In this document: positions 1 through 11,336 of the stretch, piece by piece
How the letters are laid out: each line of letters starts with the position of its first letter
Position numbering within the stretch: the first letter of the stretch is position 1
From: Methanobrevibacter olleyae
GTDB lineage: Archaea; Methanobacteriota; Methanobacteria; Methanobacteriales; Methanobacteriaceae
NCBI RefSeq assembly: GCF_900114585.1
Contig: NZ_FOTL01000002.1
Span: 1-64,000, forward strand
Length of the DNA: 64,000 nt
Direction: 5' to 3'
The notes under the pieces: generated by a model
Database searches by the model: none
What the model was told of the DNA's origin: nothing
The model's input: the letters and a program-made list of their open reading frames with translations, nothing else
Position numbers and translations under genes: made by a program

Positions 1-85
1 ACTTGCGTAAATTTTTTTAGATTTTTCACAAGTCGATAAATTTAAATGCTTTAACCAATATAATATATTTAGTGTCTTTATTATC

Positions 86-151
86 AAATTTAATACTATG
101 TTTCATGTTAATTCACTAAATAAATATATGTTTAACATAGTATTTAAATTT
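86..151. repeat. Near-perfect 17-bp inverted repeat
   Basis: The left arm (86-102) contains AATACTATGTT and the right arm (134-151) contains AACATAGTATT, extended on both sides by AAATTT with one extra T on the right. The arms are 31 nt apart. The core AACATAGT/ACTATGTT recurs in another inverted repeat at 11399-11502. It could be an RNA stem or an operator; nothing decides between them. Confidence 0.55.
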
Positions 152-294
152 AACGATTGTAAAGGCACTTTTTACGTTAATAACGTTCATAAAATTTGTA
201 TTTTTACTATGGAAAATCATAGAGTATTGAAAACATAGAAAATAAGAACAAAAAATGCTCTAATTTTTAGAAAAAATCTAGGACCCTAAATAAA

Positions 295-386
295 TTTAAA
301 AATTACAAAAAAGTTCATAAATAAAAAAAATCAGCACAATTTTAAAAATTACAAAAAAGTTCATAAATAAAAAAAATCAGCATAAT
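295..386. repeat. 46-bp tandem repeat, two copies
   Basis: Copies at 295-340 and 341-386 differ at about one base. The unit contains AAGTTCATAAATAAA and AATCAGCA. It lies directly downstream of the minus-strand MATE gene but contains no part of its coding sequence. Confidence 0.85.
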
Positions 387-407
387 TTTAAAATCTACTA
401 ACTCCGT

Positions 408-1805
408 TTAATTTTTAGAATTTATAGTAATATTCTTATACTTTATCAGCTTTTTAATATGAAGATCTGCCCAAATCATCGTTATTGTATTTACCAGCAA
501 TTCACCAAGGATTATTCCCCACCAAGCTCCATATTCTCCATAATCTAAAACAACAGCTAAAAGTATAGCAAAGCCAAGAGTAAATACAGTTTCTCTTAAA
601 ATTGTCTGAAACATAGCAGTTATACCATTACCAGTTCCCTGAAAAACAAATGTAGATGTTGCTCCATATCCCATTGTAGGAAAATAAATAACAATAAGGG
701 ATAAAAATGCAATAAGTTGTGGACTTAATCTTGTACTTGTACCAGTGTATGCAAATATTGAAACTATTTGCGGTGCAAATATATAAACTATTAAAGCAGC
801 AATAAAACCGAATAAAATAGCTATCTTCATAGAATATCTATGAGCTACTAAAATCTCTTCATACTTCCTAGCTCCATAATTAGCTCCAACAACGGATATT
901 AAAGCAGTTGCTACTGCAAGCATTGGAGTTGTTGCAATTGTTACCACTCTCCAAGCAGTTGAATAAACTGCTACTGCATCAGTTGTAGCTACCCTAACTA
1001 ACAAAAGTGAAAATAACGCTGCAAATAAGGCATTGTTTATTAATTCTAAACTTGCAGGCAAACCTACTTTTAAAATATCTATAGTAATACCTTTATTAAA
1101 TTTATAATTAGATAAAAACGGTTTTAAATAACTGTCTTTTTTTATATAAAACCAATAAAACAATATTAAATTTACAGATAATAAAGAAATTAATGTTGCA
1201 ATAGCTGCTCCCTTGAGACCTAGATTTAAGGCATAAATGAAAATTGGATCCAAAACAATGTTTAAAATTGAAGAAAACAGCATTGCATACATCGTTCTAT
1301 TTGCATCACCTTCCCCTCTTAAAATACCATATAAAGAATTAGACAAAATTATCAAAATTGAACCTATAGATAAAATGATTCCATAATCCATTGCATAATT
1401 TATTGTAATTCCTGCACCCATTGCAAGAAGGATATCTTTTAAGAATATTAACAAAATAGTTGTAGTAACTATAGAAATGACTATAGTTATTAAAATTGTG
1501 TGAATGGCTCCATTATCCGATTTTTCCTTATTTTCTTCACCTATATATCTCGATAAAGCAGATGCAGAACCTGCACCTAAACCATTTCCAATACCTATTA
1601 GTGCAATAAAAATCGGACTAACAAAGCCAACCCCTGCTAAAGCATCTGCACCTAAACCAGAGACCCAAATAGCATCTATAACACCATAGAGACTTGTGAT
1701 AAATAATGAAATTATTAATGGAATAGACATTTTCCATAAAGCAATTCTAGGATTACCTAAAATAGAATCTACCCCATCATAGTGTTTTATCTTCTCATCA
1801 TCCAT
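408..1805 (-). CDS. MATE family multidrug/sodium efflux protein
   Basis: This 465-residue polytopic membrane protein has about twelve hydrophobic segments arranged as two MATE half-repeats (roughly residues 20-210 and 240-440), the usual length for the family. Typical features are the first helix pair (PLIISLFITSLYGVIDAIWV) and the GAGSASALSRYIGE stretch after helix 2. MATE proteins export cationic drugs or metabolites in exchange for Na+ or H+; the substrate here cannot be read. The ATG at 1805 gives a normal N-terminus (MDDEKIKHYDG). It stands alone on its strand, and a second, diverged MATE gene lies at 13612-15012. Confidence 0.9.
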   Translation of the reverse strand: MDDEKIKHYDGVDSILGNPRIALWKMSIPLIISLFITSLYGVIDAIWVSGLGADALAGVGFVSPIFIALIGIGNGLGAGSASALSRYIGEENKEKSDNGAIHTILITIVISIVTTTILLIFLKDILLAMGAGITINYAMDYGIILSIGSILIILSNSLYGILRGEGDANRTMYAMLFSSILNIVLDPIFIYALNLGLKGAAIATLISLLSVNLILFYWFYIKKDSYLKPFLSNYKFNKGITIDILKVGLPASLELINNALFAALFSLLLVRVATTDAVAVYSTAWRVVTIATTPMLAVATALISVVGANYGARKYEEILVAHRYSMKIAILFGFIAALIVYIFAPQIVSIFAYTGTSTRLSPQLIAFLSLIVIYFPTMGYGATSTFVFQGTGNGITAMFQTILRETVFTLGFAILLAVVLDYGEYGAWWGIILGELLVNTITMIWADLHIKKLIKYKNITINSKN

Positions 1806-2165
1806 ACTACCACAAAAGTCTTTAAATATTTTTTAATTACTTATGAATATATATTAATCAATATTTATATAAATAACTCTTAATTTAATTTTAATTTTAA
1901 TTTTATATCTAAAAAAGTTATCTATTAACTATATAAAGTTAAAAATAAAAGATAGATAGAAAAATATTGAATTATGATATATAAATAGACAGAAATAGAA
2001 AAAATTAAAAAAATATAATAAAATATAATAAAATAGAAAAAATTAAAAAAATATAATAAAATATAATAAAATAGAAAAAATTAAAAATAGGATAAAATAG
2101 AATAAAATAAATATCTTAATTAATAAAATTATATAAAAATTAGTTTTAAAAATTGATGTGATATT
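1806..2165. repeat. Divergent intergenic region with 38-bp tandem repeat
   Basis: AT-rich DNA between the divergent MATE gene and the next gene. From 1995 a 38-bp unit starting ATAGAAAAAATTAAAA is repeated at 1995, 2033 and, partly, 2071. A GTGATATT ribosome binding site precedes the ATG at 2166. No further structure was seen. Confidence 0.7.
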
Positions 2166-2579
2166 ATGGATGAAAATAATTATGTAACTTTTAAAAAACA
2201 ATATGGAAATATTAAACGCCCTAGAACAAAAGAATTATCCATTAATTCAAATGGAGTAAAAATATATGAAAAAGATCAATCTATGATAATCAATATTAGT
2301 GTGCCAATTGAAGAATCAAGAGATATTATAAAATACTTTGAAGAATTTAATTTAGGGGAAGATATTCAATTCAATATTAGCAATACTGGAGACTTCAAAT
2401 ATGTTTTTAGAGGAATCTCACCAGTTACTGATAAAGATAGTTATTCCTCATTTTCAATAATTGTTCAAGAGAAGAATCCTAGACCAGACCAAATTCAAGT
2501 AGAAGCAGACTGTAATCAAGTTGATGAATATGGAAATCCAATTCATGAATGTATTGGCTGTGGATTACATAGAGAATAA
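2166..2579 (+). CDS. Unknown 137-residue protein with Cys-rich tail
   Basis: Not recognised. A GTGATATT ribosome binding site lies just before the ATG. The body looks like a compact alpha/beta domain (INISVPIEESRDIIKYFEEF, then FKYVFRGISPVTD). The last 25 residues carry Cys and His (DCNQ...HECIGCGLHRE), so a CxxC metal or iron-sulfur site is possible. No membrane segment or signal peptide is present. It is monocistronic as far as can be seen. Its last 27 coding bases are repeated immediately downstream. Confidence 0.7.
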   Translation: MDENNYVTFKKQYGNIKRPRTKELSINSNGVKIYEKDQSMIINISVPIEESRDIIKYFEEFNLGEDIQFNISNTGDFKYVFRGISPVTDKDSYSSFSIIVQEKNPRPDQIQVEADCNQVDEYGNPIHECIGCGLHRE

Positions 2580-2630
2580 AAATCTGTAAAAATTGGCTGC
2601 AGATTAGATAGAGAATAAAAATCTGTAAAA
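2553..2630 (+). repeat. 39-bp tandem duplication of a gene 3' end
   Basis: Bases 2553-2591, which include the final codons IGCGLHRE and the stop, are repeated at 2592-2630 with four substitutions. The 39-bp period is a multiple of three, so the second copy (IGCRLDRE then stop) lies in the same frame behind the first TAA. Confidence 0.9.
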
Positions 2631-3273
2631 AGATTAAATCATAAAAAAATGAAAACATCTAAAAACCAAATTATAAAAAGAAAAAGCAGAGCTAAATTCA
2701 AGCAATCTAATTAAATATCCAATTAATTTTTCAAATAGATATTAATTAAACTATATATTTAATCTATCACTAAATTAATTATTTTATATCTGACATTTAT
2801 TCTTAAAAATAATTAATATAGTACCCCATATGATAAGACTTATTCCATATTTTAAAAAAAAACTATTTATAAAAAAACTATTTTTAAACTCATAATTAAA
2901 TTATTTTTTTAAAATTTTTATTTTTATTTAAAACTATTTTTCTTAAAATTTCCATTATTTTTAAATATTTTTATTAAGCTACTTTTCTTAAACTACTTTT
3001 TTAAAAAAAAACTAAAAGCCTTAAAATCAAAACAATTTTAAAAATTTTTAAAGACTCCTTTAAAGCAATTGTTTTCCAAAATAAAACAACATAAATCATA
3101 GGTCATTATTTCGTATTTTATATAAAAATAACAAAATGATATCAATATTAAAATAAAGTCGTTAAATTGATTTAATTTGATTATAATATTCTAAAAACTT
3201 TTTAAAATAGTTAATAATTTATATAAGAAAGATATATAAAAAATTAAAGAATATTAAGTCAAATTAAGGTGAA
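2631..3273. other. Long AT-rich intergenic region
   Basis: No open frame with a ribosome binding site and no stable hairpin was found. It is largely A/T homopolymer runs. A TATA element (TTTATATAAG, 3218-3227) suits a start near 3245 for the gene at 3274, which is preceded by GGTGA. Confidence 0.5.
3218..3227 (+). promoter_or_regulatory. TATA box for the 3274 gene
   Basis: TTTATATAAG matches the archaeal TATA consensus and sits about 50 bp upstream of the start codon, giving a short leader that ends in the GGTGA ribosome binding site. Confidence 0.45.
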
Positions 3274-4122
3274 ATGATGATTGATGAAATTTTTAAAAAT
3301 TACCAAAAGCAAGAAAGGGAAAATTTTAAATTACTGGCCAAAGATTTTGGGATTGATGGAGAATTTCTTTCAACCCCTAATGCAAATCATGATTTAATAG
3401 TAATTTTAGATAGTGTGAATCTGTTAAATGAAGAACTTGATTCTTTTAAGGTTATCGATGATTTTTATGAAAAAATTGTGAAAGAAGGAATTTTATTAGG
3501 TCTAGGTTTTGGTAAAGCACATATGATAAAAAAAGTTCTAGAGTTAGATATGAATAAAAATGAAATAATTGATACTGATTTAGAAGAATATAAACAGTAT
3601 TTTCCTAAGTTTGATGTGGTAAAATATGACTTTAAAAAACAATGGGAAAATGGAATAGAAAGAGTTAAAATCTCAAGGCATGAAGAACCTAGCGAACTTG
3701 AAATTGAAATAAGCAAACTAGCTTTTATCTCTAAACTAATTGATAAAAACCATAAAGAATTAAAGAAAATGCTCTTTGAAGAATTTTTTAATGAATTTAA
3801 AATCGATAGAAAAAAGGCAAAATACAAATTTGAAAAAAGAATTATAATTGATTCTGAAAAGCTAAAGCCTCTAACAAGATCTAGATTTTTTAAAGATAAA
3901 TATGGAAAATACAAGATTAAGAGAATTATAGAAGACTATTTTGAACTTATGATAGATACAGGTATGGAAATTGGGATAAGGGCAGGATTTAGACTAGTTA
4001 TTGAAGATATTAAAAAAAACATTATGCCTTATGACCTATTAAAAAACCTATCTGAAACAGAAATAATGATGTATATTCAAAAAGAACACAGCGAATACAT
4101 CTTTAAAAAACATGCCAAATAA
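3274..4122 (+). CDS. Unknown 282-residue protein, tandem paralogue A
   Basis: Family not recognised. It is a soluble, charged, mostly helical protein with no signal peptide or membrane helix. It resembles the next gene in plan: both begin with a short helix (IDEIFKNYQKQE / INEIYELYTKQL), carry KEGILLGLGFGK / KEGILFGIIVGK near residues 70-85, and end with a second Gly-rich helix (GMEIGIRAGF / GVDIGILNGK). Two adjacent ATGs follow GGTGA; the second (3277) has the better spacing. The pair probably arose by tandem duplication and long divergence. Confidence 0.65.
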   Translation: MMIDEIFKNYQKQERENFKLLAKDFGIDGEFLSTPNANHDLIVILDSVNLLNEELDSFKVIDDFYEKIVKEGILLGLGFGKAHMIKKVLELDMNKNEIIDTDLEEYKQYFPKFDVVKYDFKKQWENGIERVKISRHEEPSELEIEISKLAFISKLIDKNHKELKKMLFEEFFNEFKIDRKKAKYKFEKRIIIDSEKLKPLTRSRFFKDKYGKYKIKRIIEDYFELMIDTGMEIGIRAGFRLVIEDIKKNIMPYDLLKNLSETEIMMYIQKEHSEYIFKKHAK

Positions 4123-4231
4123 AGCAAATTAAAAGAAAATATCCAAAAAAAACAAACTAGAAAAAATAAACCCAAACAAACTAGAAAAAAATAAAAAATT
4201 TCACTTAAAAACAATTAAAAAAGGTGATGAT

Positions 4232-5185
4232 ATGAGCTATTTAATAAATGAAATTTATGAACTTTACACAAAGCAATTAGAAATAACCGAACCTATTTTA
4301 AAAGACATAGGAGTTGAAGATAGTATAGACAATTACCTTATTGATGTAAATATAGACTTCGAAATGTTACTTGAATCTAATGACTTGATTAAGTATGAAC
4401 ATGACGAGCTTCGAGAAAAAATAAAGCAAGCATACGATGAAATATTTAAAGAAGGAATTTTATTTGGAATAATAGTTGGAAAAATAATTAAGCTAAATAA
4501 CTGTAGGGCAAATAAAGAAAATTATAGTGAGTATCTAGAAAGAGACTATGATTATTATACAGAGTATAATTTTAAGGTAGACTTCTTTAAAAAGATCATT
4601 CCTCCAATAAAAATCAGAAAATCAACTAGAGAAACTAAAGCTAGGCAATTAAACTATAGAAATAAAAAGTATGAAGAAAGAAGAAAAGTCAATGGAATTA
4701 ATGTAAATTGTGAAGCAGATAAAGAGGGAATATACTCTATTAATGAAGAAATAATTGAATATAAAGAAAGGATTAGAAAAATTGGAATAAATAAATTTTT
4801 AGATAAAGAAAAAATAAGCGAAGAGTTAAAAGATAAATACTTCAATATAAATGATAAATTGTTTGAAAAATTATTTCATACTTTAGAGGTCAGCTTGAAT
4901 AATGCTGAAAGGGCATGCCAAAACTATTATCGTTTTGATACTTTTACAGCACATGATATGTTCGTATCTGATTTATTTGCAAATCTTGAAGGAGAATTTG
5001 AAGCAAATGAACTAGTAAGCATATATTTAAAATATGTTTTCTTTAAGGGAGTTGATATTGGAATACTAAATGGAAAGATGTTTTTCATATATGATATCCA
5101 AAAGGGATTCTTAAATTATTATGAAATTCAGAATATGAACTCTAATGAAAAAACTAAGTACTTAATTAAAGAATTATTTGATTGA
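4232..5185 (+). CDS. Unknown 317-residue protein, tandem paralogue B
   Basis: Family not recognised. A GGTGATGAT ribosome binding site precedes the ATG. It shares layout and two helix motifs with the gene 110 bp upstream (KEGILFGIIVGK near residue 75; FFKGVDIGILNGK near 275) but is longer, with a Lys/Arg/Glu-rich middle (RNKKYEERRKVNG). No membrane segment is present. The two may be co-transcribed, but the 109-bp A-rich gap leaves this open. Confidence 0.65.
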   Translation: MSYLINEIYELYTKQLEITEPILKDIGVEDSIDNYLIDVNIDFEMLLESNDLIKYEHDELREKIKQAYDEIFKEGILFGIIVGKIIKLNNCRANKENYSEYLERDYDYYTEYNFKVDFFKKIIPPIKIRKSTRETKARQLNYRNKKYEERRKVNGINVNCEADKEGIYSINEEIIEYKERIRKIGINKFLDKEKISEELKDKYFNINDKLFEKLFHTLEVSLNNAERACQNYYRFDTFTAHDMFVSDLFANLEGEFEANELVSIYLKYVFFKGVDIGILNGKMFFIYDIQKGFLNYYEIQNMNSNEKTKYLIKELFD

Positions 5186-5332
5186 ATTTATAGTACAAAA
5201 TCCATAAGCCTAATAATTATCTAATTTTAATTTTACCTTAATCTATTATAGTCCAAATTATCAAAAAAACTTATCATCAAGCTAATTTAGCACCAAAATT
5301 TATAGAAAAATAAGATTTTGATTTTTCACTGC

Positions 5333-5446
5333 TTAATTGATTTGTATTATTACTGGTATCATTAGATATCTAAATAATAAAAGCTACATTTTTTAATTGA
5401 GTTGTATTAGTGTAATCAGATATCTAAATAATAAATATTACATTTT
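5333..5446. repeat. Imperfect ~55-60-bp duplication at the thioesterase 3' end
   Basis: TTAATTGATTTGTATTA...AGATATCTAAATAATAA...TACATTTT (from 5333) recurs from 5393 with a few changes and a short deletion. The second copy reaches about nine bases into the end of the minus-strand thioesterase gene, including its stop codon. Confidence 0.6.
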
Positions 5447-5836
5447 ATAGCCAGTTCCAATAAACTGTGCAATATCTCTACCGGTATCATCTGAAATATC
5501 AACATTAATTACAGAAGTTGTTTTTCCATTTTTACGATAGTAAGCCTTTGCTATAAGCTTTTCTCCTTTTGAAGCACTTAAATAATTTATGCTAACTTGA
5601 AGGCCAACTGTTGGCCTATGTAATTGATTAGATAAAACTGCAAAAGCAAAGTCACCAAGTGTGAAAATCGCGCCACCCATCACAGCACCATAAGCATTTC
5701 TAAAATCATCACAAAGTTCTAAACTACAAACACAAGAATCTTCTTTAAGCTCATCTAGATGAACTCCAATATTTGTTGCAAACTTATCTCCTTTAAAAAA
5801 TTCTCTTGCCTCTTCAATTGATTCAAAAGTTGCCAA
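5438..5836 (-). CDS. PaaI-like hotdog-fold thioesterase
   Basis: 132 residues, typical for the PaaI/YdiI family of acyl-CoA thioesterases that hydrolyse small aromatic or acyl-CoA esters in the cytoplasm. The core motif is visible: FRNAYGAVMGGAIFTLGDFAFA, where the family keeps HGG-like residues before the hotdog helix, followed by VGLQVSINYLSASKGEKLIA. The start is TTG (MATFESIEEA), justified by a GGTGAT ribosome binding site three bases upstream. It follows the acetyltransferase gene by 18 bp, so the two probably form one transcript. The substrate is unknown. Confidence 0.85.
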   Translation of the reverse strand: MATFESIEEAREFFKGDKFATNIGVHLDELKEDSCVCSLELCDDFRNAYGAVMGGAIFTLGDFAFAVLSNQLHRPTVGLQVSINYLSASKGEKLIAKAYYRKNGKTTSVINVDISDDTGRDIAQFIGTGYKM

Positions 5837-5854
5837 ATAATCACCTTTACATTA

Positions 5855-6433
5855 TTATTCATCAGTTTTGACTTTTCTAATAAATTTAGCTGGAACTCCA
5901 GCTACGATTGAATTTTCTCCAACGTCTTTTGTAACAACTGCTCCAGCAGCAATGATTGCACCATCACCTATTGTAACTCCAGGTAAAATTGTTGCATTAG
6001 AGCCAATCCAAACTTTATCGCCAATATTTATTGGAGCAGCAATCAAATTAGCTCTTTTTTCTGGATTTTCATCATGGTTTAAAGTAGCCATAACTACATT
6101 ATGACCAATTAATGCATCATCTCCAATTGTGATTCCTCCTTGATCTTGGAATTTACATCCTGCATTAATAAAAACATTTTTACCTAGATGAATATTCTTT
6201 CCAAAATCTGTAAAAAATGGAGTGAAAACTCTAAATTCATCATCTAGCTCTTGATTAATCAATTCAGAAAACAATTCTCTTCTCTTGTCAAAATCATGAT
6301 ATTTATAATTTAATTCACAAGTAATTTCTTGAGCTTTTTTACTATAATAATTACAAGCATCTAAAGCTTCTTCATCCATAATTAATACATCACCAGCATT
6401 AAAAATATCTAGTAAATCATTTAGTTCTAACAT
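5855..6433 (-). CDS. Maltose/galactoside O-acetyltransferase-like enzyme (left-handed beta helix)
   Basis: 192 residues with the Maa/LacA/NodL plan: an N-terminal helical cap with YNYK-like spacing ([24 protein letters not shown]), then hexapeptide repeats ([34 protein letters not shown], read here as two adjoining stretches). The LNHD motif holds the expected catalytic His near residue 118. The end ([30 protein letters not shown]) is typical. Such enzymes use acetyl-CoA to acetylate sugars or other small hydroxyl compounds. First gene of a pair with the thioesterase. Confidence 0.9.
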   Translation of the reverse strand: MLELNDLLDIFNAGDVLIMDEEALDACNYYSKKAQEITCELNYKYHDFDKRRELFSELINQELDDEFRVFTPFFTDFGKNIHLGKNVFINAGCKFQDQGGITIGDDALIGHNVVMATLNHDENPEKRANLIAAPINIGDKVWIGSNATILPGVTIGDGAIIAAGAVVTKDVGENSIVAGVPAKFIRKVKTDE

Positions 6434-6599
6434 AATAATAAGTTGATTTTAACTAAATATAAATATTTATAAAAAAATGATATAATAAAAAAGATTTAAG
6501 AAATAGTTAAAATTAATAAAATATGATAAAAAAAGATATTTAATATAATATAAAAAATGAAAATAAAAATAAAAAAGAAAAGGAAGAATAGATTTAAAT

Positions 6600-9010
<2,411 letters not shown>

Positions 9011-9150
9011 ATGAAAATTCTAAACTTAGTTTTTGGAGTTATGATATGAAAATTCTAAACTTAGTTTTTGGAGTTATTATATGAAAATTCTAAACTTAGT
9101 TTTTGGAGTTATTATATGAAAATTCTAAGCTTAGTTTTTGGAGTTATTAT
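9011..9150 (+). repeat. Four tandem 35-bp copies of a start region, each a leader-peptide frame
   Basis: Copies start at 9011, 9046, 9081 and 9116 and run into the true gene start at 9151. Each holds ATGAAAATTCTAA, then a TTTTGGAG ribosome binding site seven bases before the next ATG. Each copy encodes a 12-residue peptide, MKILNLVFGVII or a one-residue variant, whose TGA overlaps the next ATG as ATGA. The frames are 9011-9049, 9046-9084, 9081-9119 and 9116-9154, the last overlapping the downstream gene. This arrangement would allow stepwise coupled translation. Confidence 0.85.
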
Positions 9151-9699
9151 ATGAAAATTCTAATATCAAATCTAAAAGGAAAAGAACTTTTAGATATAGC
9201 TATGAAAAATAGAATAGATAAATTAATATCTGTTTATACAAATTACAATGAAACAAGCTTACTTGATCAGTACATGACTAAAGAAAACATTAAAATAAGT
9301 ACTACAAATGCAATTGAAGCTTCAAAACAATTAACAGATATAATAAGGCCTTCTAAAGAAGATAATGAAATCTATGTAGCTACAGATGGAAACTTTTTAG
9401 GATCTATCTTAAACTTTGTAGCAAATAAAGAAGGAGTAGATTATATTTACTATTGTTTTAATAATCAAACTATCCAAATGCCTAGATTAAGTATAAATTT
9501 ATCTAAAACTAAATTAAAAATCCTTAAAACACTTGCAGAGTCAGAACAAACTGCAATATTAATTGGAAAAAATGTTGGAATTTCAAGAGCGATGGTTTAT
9601 AAACATATTAATATTTTAATGGAAGATGGCTTAGTAGGTCAAACCAAACAATATGAAAAATATTACCTAACAAACGCAGGTAAAATGGTGATAATTTAA
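9151..9699 (+). CDS. Possible CARF/Csa3-like winged-helix regulator
   Basis: 182 residues. The N-terminal ~110 residues look like a Rossmann-like alpha/beta domain (MKILISNLKGKELLDIAMKN; ISVYTNYNE; NEIYVATDGNFLGSILNFV), which recalls the sensor half of Csa3/CARF regulators. The last ~65 residues form a winged helix (KILKTLAESEQTAILIGKNV, then SRAMVYKHINILMEDGLV). ATG 9151 was chosen over an upstream in-frame TTG because GGAG lies seven bases before it. No CRISPR array or cas gene is in the window, so the CARF link is tentative. Translation may depend on the four upstream leader frames. Confidence 0.6.
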   Translation: MKILISNLKGKELLDIAMKNRIDKLISVYTNYNETSLLDQYMTKENIKISTTNAIEASKQLTDIIRPSKEDNEIYVATDGNFLGSILNFVANKEGVDYIYYCFNNQTIQMPRLSINLSKTKLKILKTLAESEQTAILIGKNVGISRAMVYKHINILMEDGLVGQTKQYEKYYLTNAGKMVII

Positions 9700-9736
9700 A
9701 AATAGTATTTTTATAAATAAAATAAATTAAAAAAAA

Positions 9737-10153
9737 TTATTGAACATAAAAGAGAAAAATTCTGCCACCTTCTATTTTCAAATACTCTCCCTCATTTACT
9801 AAAACATAAACAATAGAGCCTTTATAAGAAGTTGAATCATTGCTAATAATACTATCCAATTCCATCGAAGAGTCAGAATATCTTATAACAGACCCTCCAA
9901 AATTAGAGGTTTGTATGAATCTATATTCCCCTGGAGGTAAATCAGAACCTATTTTATAAGTTCCTTCATCCCACACTTTAGTAACCTCTGTACTATTTGA
10001 ACCAATTTCACCAGTTATGGTAGAGGTATTTTTATATGGGAAAAAGCTCCCAATGACCATAGCAATGATGATAATTCCAATACAAGAAATTACTACCACG
10101 GAAAGTAGTTTTTTTCTTCTACTCCATTTTCTCAAATCATCTATAAAACTCAT
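9737..10153 (-). CDS. Unknown single-pass membrane protein
   Basis: 138 residues when started at the ATG at 10153, which has a GGGGAG site upstream; a longer frame from TTG at 10168 would swallow that site. A basic cytoplasmic N-terminus (DDLRKWSRRKKLL) precedes one helix (residues about 17-38), so most of the protein lies outside. The outer part has a beta-rich module (WDEGTYKIGSDLPPGEYRFI, then GSIVYVLVNEGEYLKIEGG) of a kind found repeatedly in secreted proteins of Gram-positive bacteria and archaea. Function unknown. It converges on the regulator gene. Confidence 0.7.
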   Translation of the reverse strand: MSFIDDLRKWSRRKKLLSVVVISCIGIIIIAMVIGSFFPYKNTSTITGEIGSNSTEVTKVWDEGTYKIGSDLPPGEYRFIQTSNFGGSVIRYSDSSMELDSIISNDSTSYKGSIVYVLVNEGEYLKIEGGRIFLFYVQ

Positions 10154-10568
10154 TTTAAATCTCCCCAATAATTTTAATATAAATTAAGTGTCTTAAAGAT
10201 TTTATTTAACATTCCTAATTCTAAAGCTTCAATTAAACCTATGAAAAATCTTAGCTTATTGTAAACCTATGAGAAACCTTAGCTTATTTACTTTCTCTAT
10301 ACTCATATATGTGTTAATCCATCAATAACTCTTGAAATTAATAGTATTGTTGCAAAAATTAATAAATTGACATTATAGTTTAGAAAAAATAATATGCATA
10401 TGTAGAATATGATATTTAATTTAATCTAATATAAATATTTAGTATTTAAAATATGATTATTTAGTAAAATAAGAAAAATATTAGGGAAAACTTAAGAAAA
10501 TTTTATATAATTTATAAACATATTAAATTATAGAAATTAACTAAATTTTAAAAAAAAGGAATTATCTT
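10154..10568. other. Divergent intergenic region with 28-bp direct repeat
   Basis: Two copies of a 28-bp unit (10235-10262 and 10263-10290, AAACCTATGARAAAYCTTAG) are the only structure seen. The remainder is AT-rich promoter DNA for the genes on both sides. Confidence 0.55.
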
Positions 10569-10802
10569 ATGAACTCCTCAAACAAGACACAAAATCTAAG
10601 TCCAATTGAAGAAATTAAAAAAGAGTACTTAGAAAAAATAGATTATTTGGGAAATAGAAGAAGTAAATACGCTCTTTATAAAAAGTTTTCTAAAAAATAC
10701 AATATCAATAAAAGAATTTTTCTCTACATTCTTAACGAAGCACATGAAGATGTAGGAAGCCCCAAAAGATATGAACTAAAACAAAATAAAATTAAAAGAT
10801 AA
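10569..10802 (+). CDS. Small basic unknown protein
   Basis: 77 residues, rich in Lys and Arg, with a GGAATTATCTT stretch before the ATG as a weak ribosome binding site. Helical segments (IEEIKKEYLEKIDYLG; RSKYALYKKFSKKYNI) and no Cys or hydrophobic helix suggest a cytosolic, perhaps nucleic-acid-binding protein. Not recognised. It stands alone between long non-coding stretches, and nothing in the context gives its role. Confidence 0.5.
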   Translation: MNSSNKTQNLSPIEEIKKEYLEKIDYLGNRRSKYALYKKFSKKYNINKRIFLYILNEAHEDVGSPKRYELKQNKIKR

Positions 10803-10840
10803 TTTTTTTTTAAAAAAAAATACACCACATCACAAAATAA

Positions 10841-10856
10841 AGGAAAGATTTATAAG
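10841..10856 (+). promoter_or_regulatory. Orphan archaeal promoter
   Basis: AGGAAAGA (BRE-like purines) followed by TTTATAAG (10849-10856) is a near-ideal archaeal promoter, predicting a start near 10876-10881. No plus-strand gene follows before the opposing dphB gene ends at 11745. Confidence 0.4.
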
Positions 10857-11336
10857 CTTTAACAACATAATATAATACGATGTGTATAAACTTACATATC
10901 ATATGATAAATAAATTTTATAATCTCCAATAAAAATAATTTATTAATCATATTAATTTAAGAGGGTATTTAAATCTATTATCTTTTATAAAAAAGTCCTA
11001 TATAAATTACCTTAAAAATTGTTATTTATACCTAGTATAAATAATACACTATTACAAATTACCTAAATACTATAAATACTTATTAATTTTTATAGAAGTA
11101 TAATAATAAATATCCTCTTATTTTATAGCTAGTTTTTTTAATATTTTTAAGAAATTTTTTAAACATATTAAAAATAAGAAATTAATTTAATAGACTAAAA
11201 ATAAATATTTTTAAAATTTATTGAATGAATATATTATTTTTTATATAAAATTAAAAATTTTTAAAATTGAATAATATATTAAAATAATTCAATGAAATAT
11301 GAAAATATTTATAAATAAAAAGAATAAAAATAAATA

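Larger units (their letters stand above)
1..407. other. Non-coding stretch at left edge
   Basis: No convincing gene is visible. It holds a long inverted repeat (86-151), a weak hairpin near 210-226 (TACTATG / CATAGAGTA with a bulge) and a two-copy 46-bp tandem repeat (295-386) just past the end of the MATE gene. The left neighbour is outside the window. Confidence 0.6.

Noticed and set aside
9103-9150. N-terminal extension of the regulator from TTG 9103
   Set aside because: The extension only translates the repeat unit in another frame; ATG 9151 has a correctly spaced GGAG.
9151-9699. CRISPR-associated regulator Csa3 as a firm call
   Set aside because: The resemblance is only in fold-like patterns, with no CRISPR-cas neighbours; kept as tentative.
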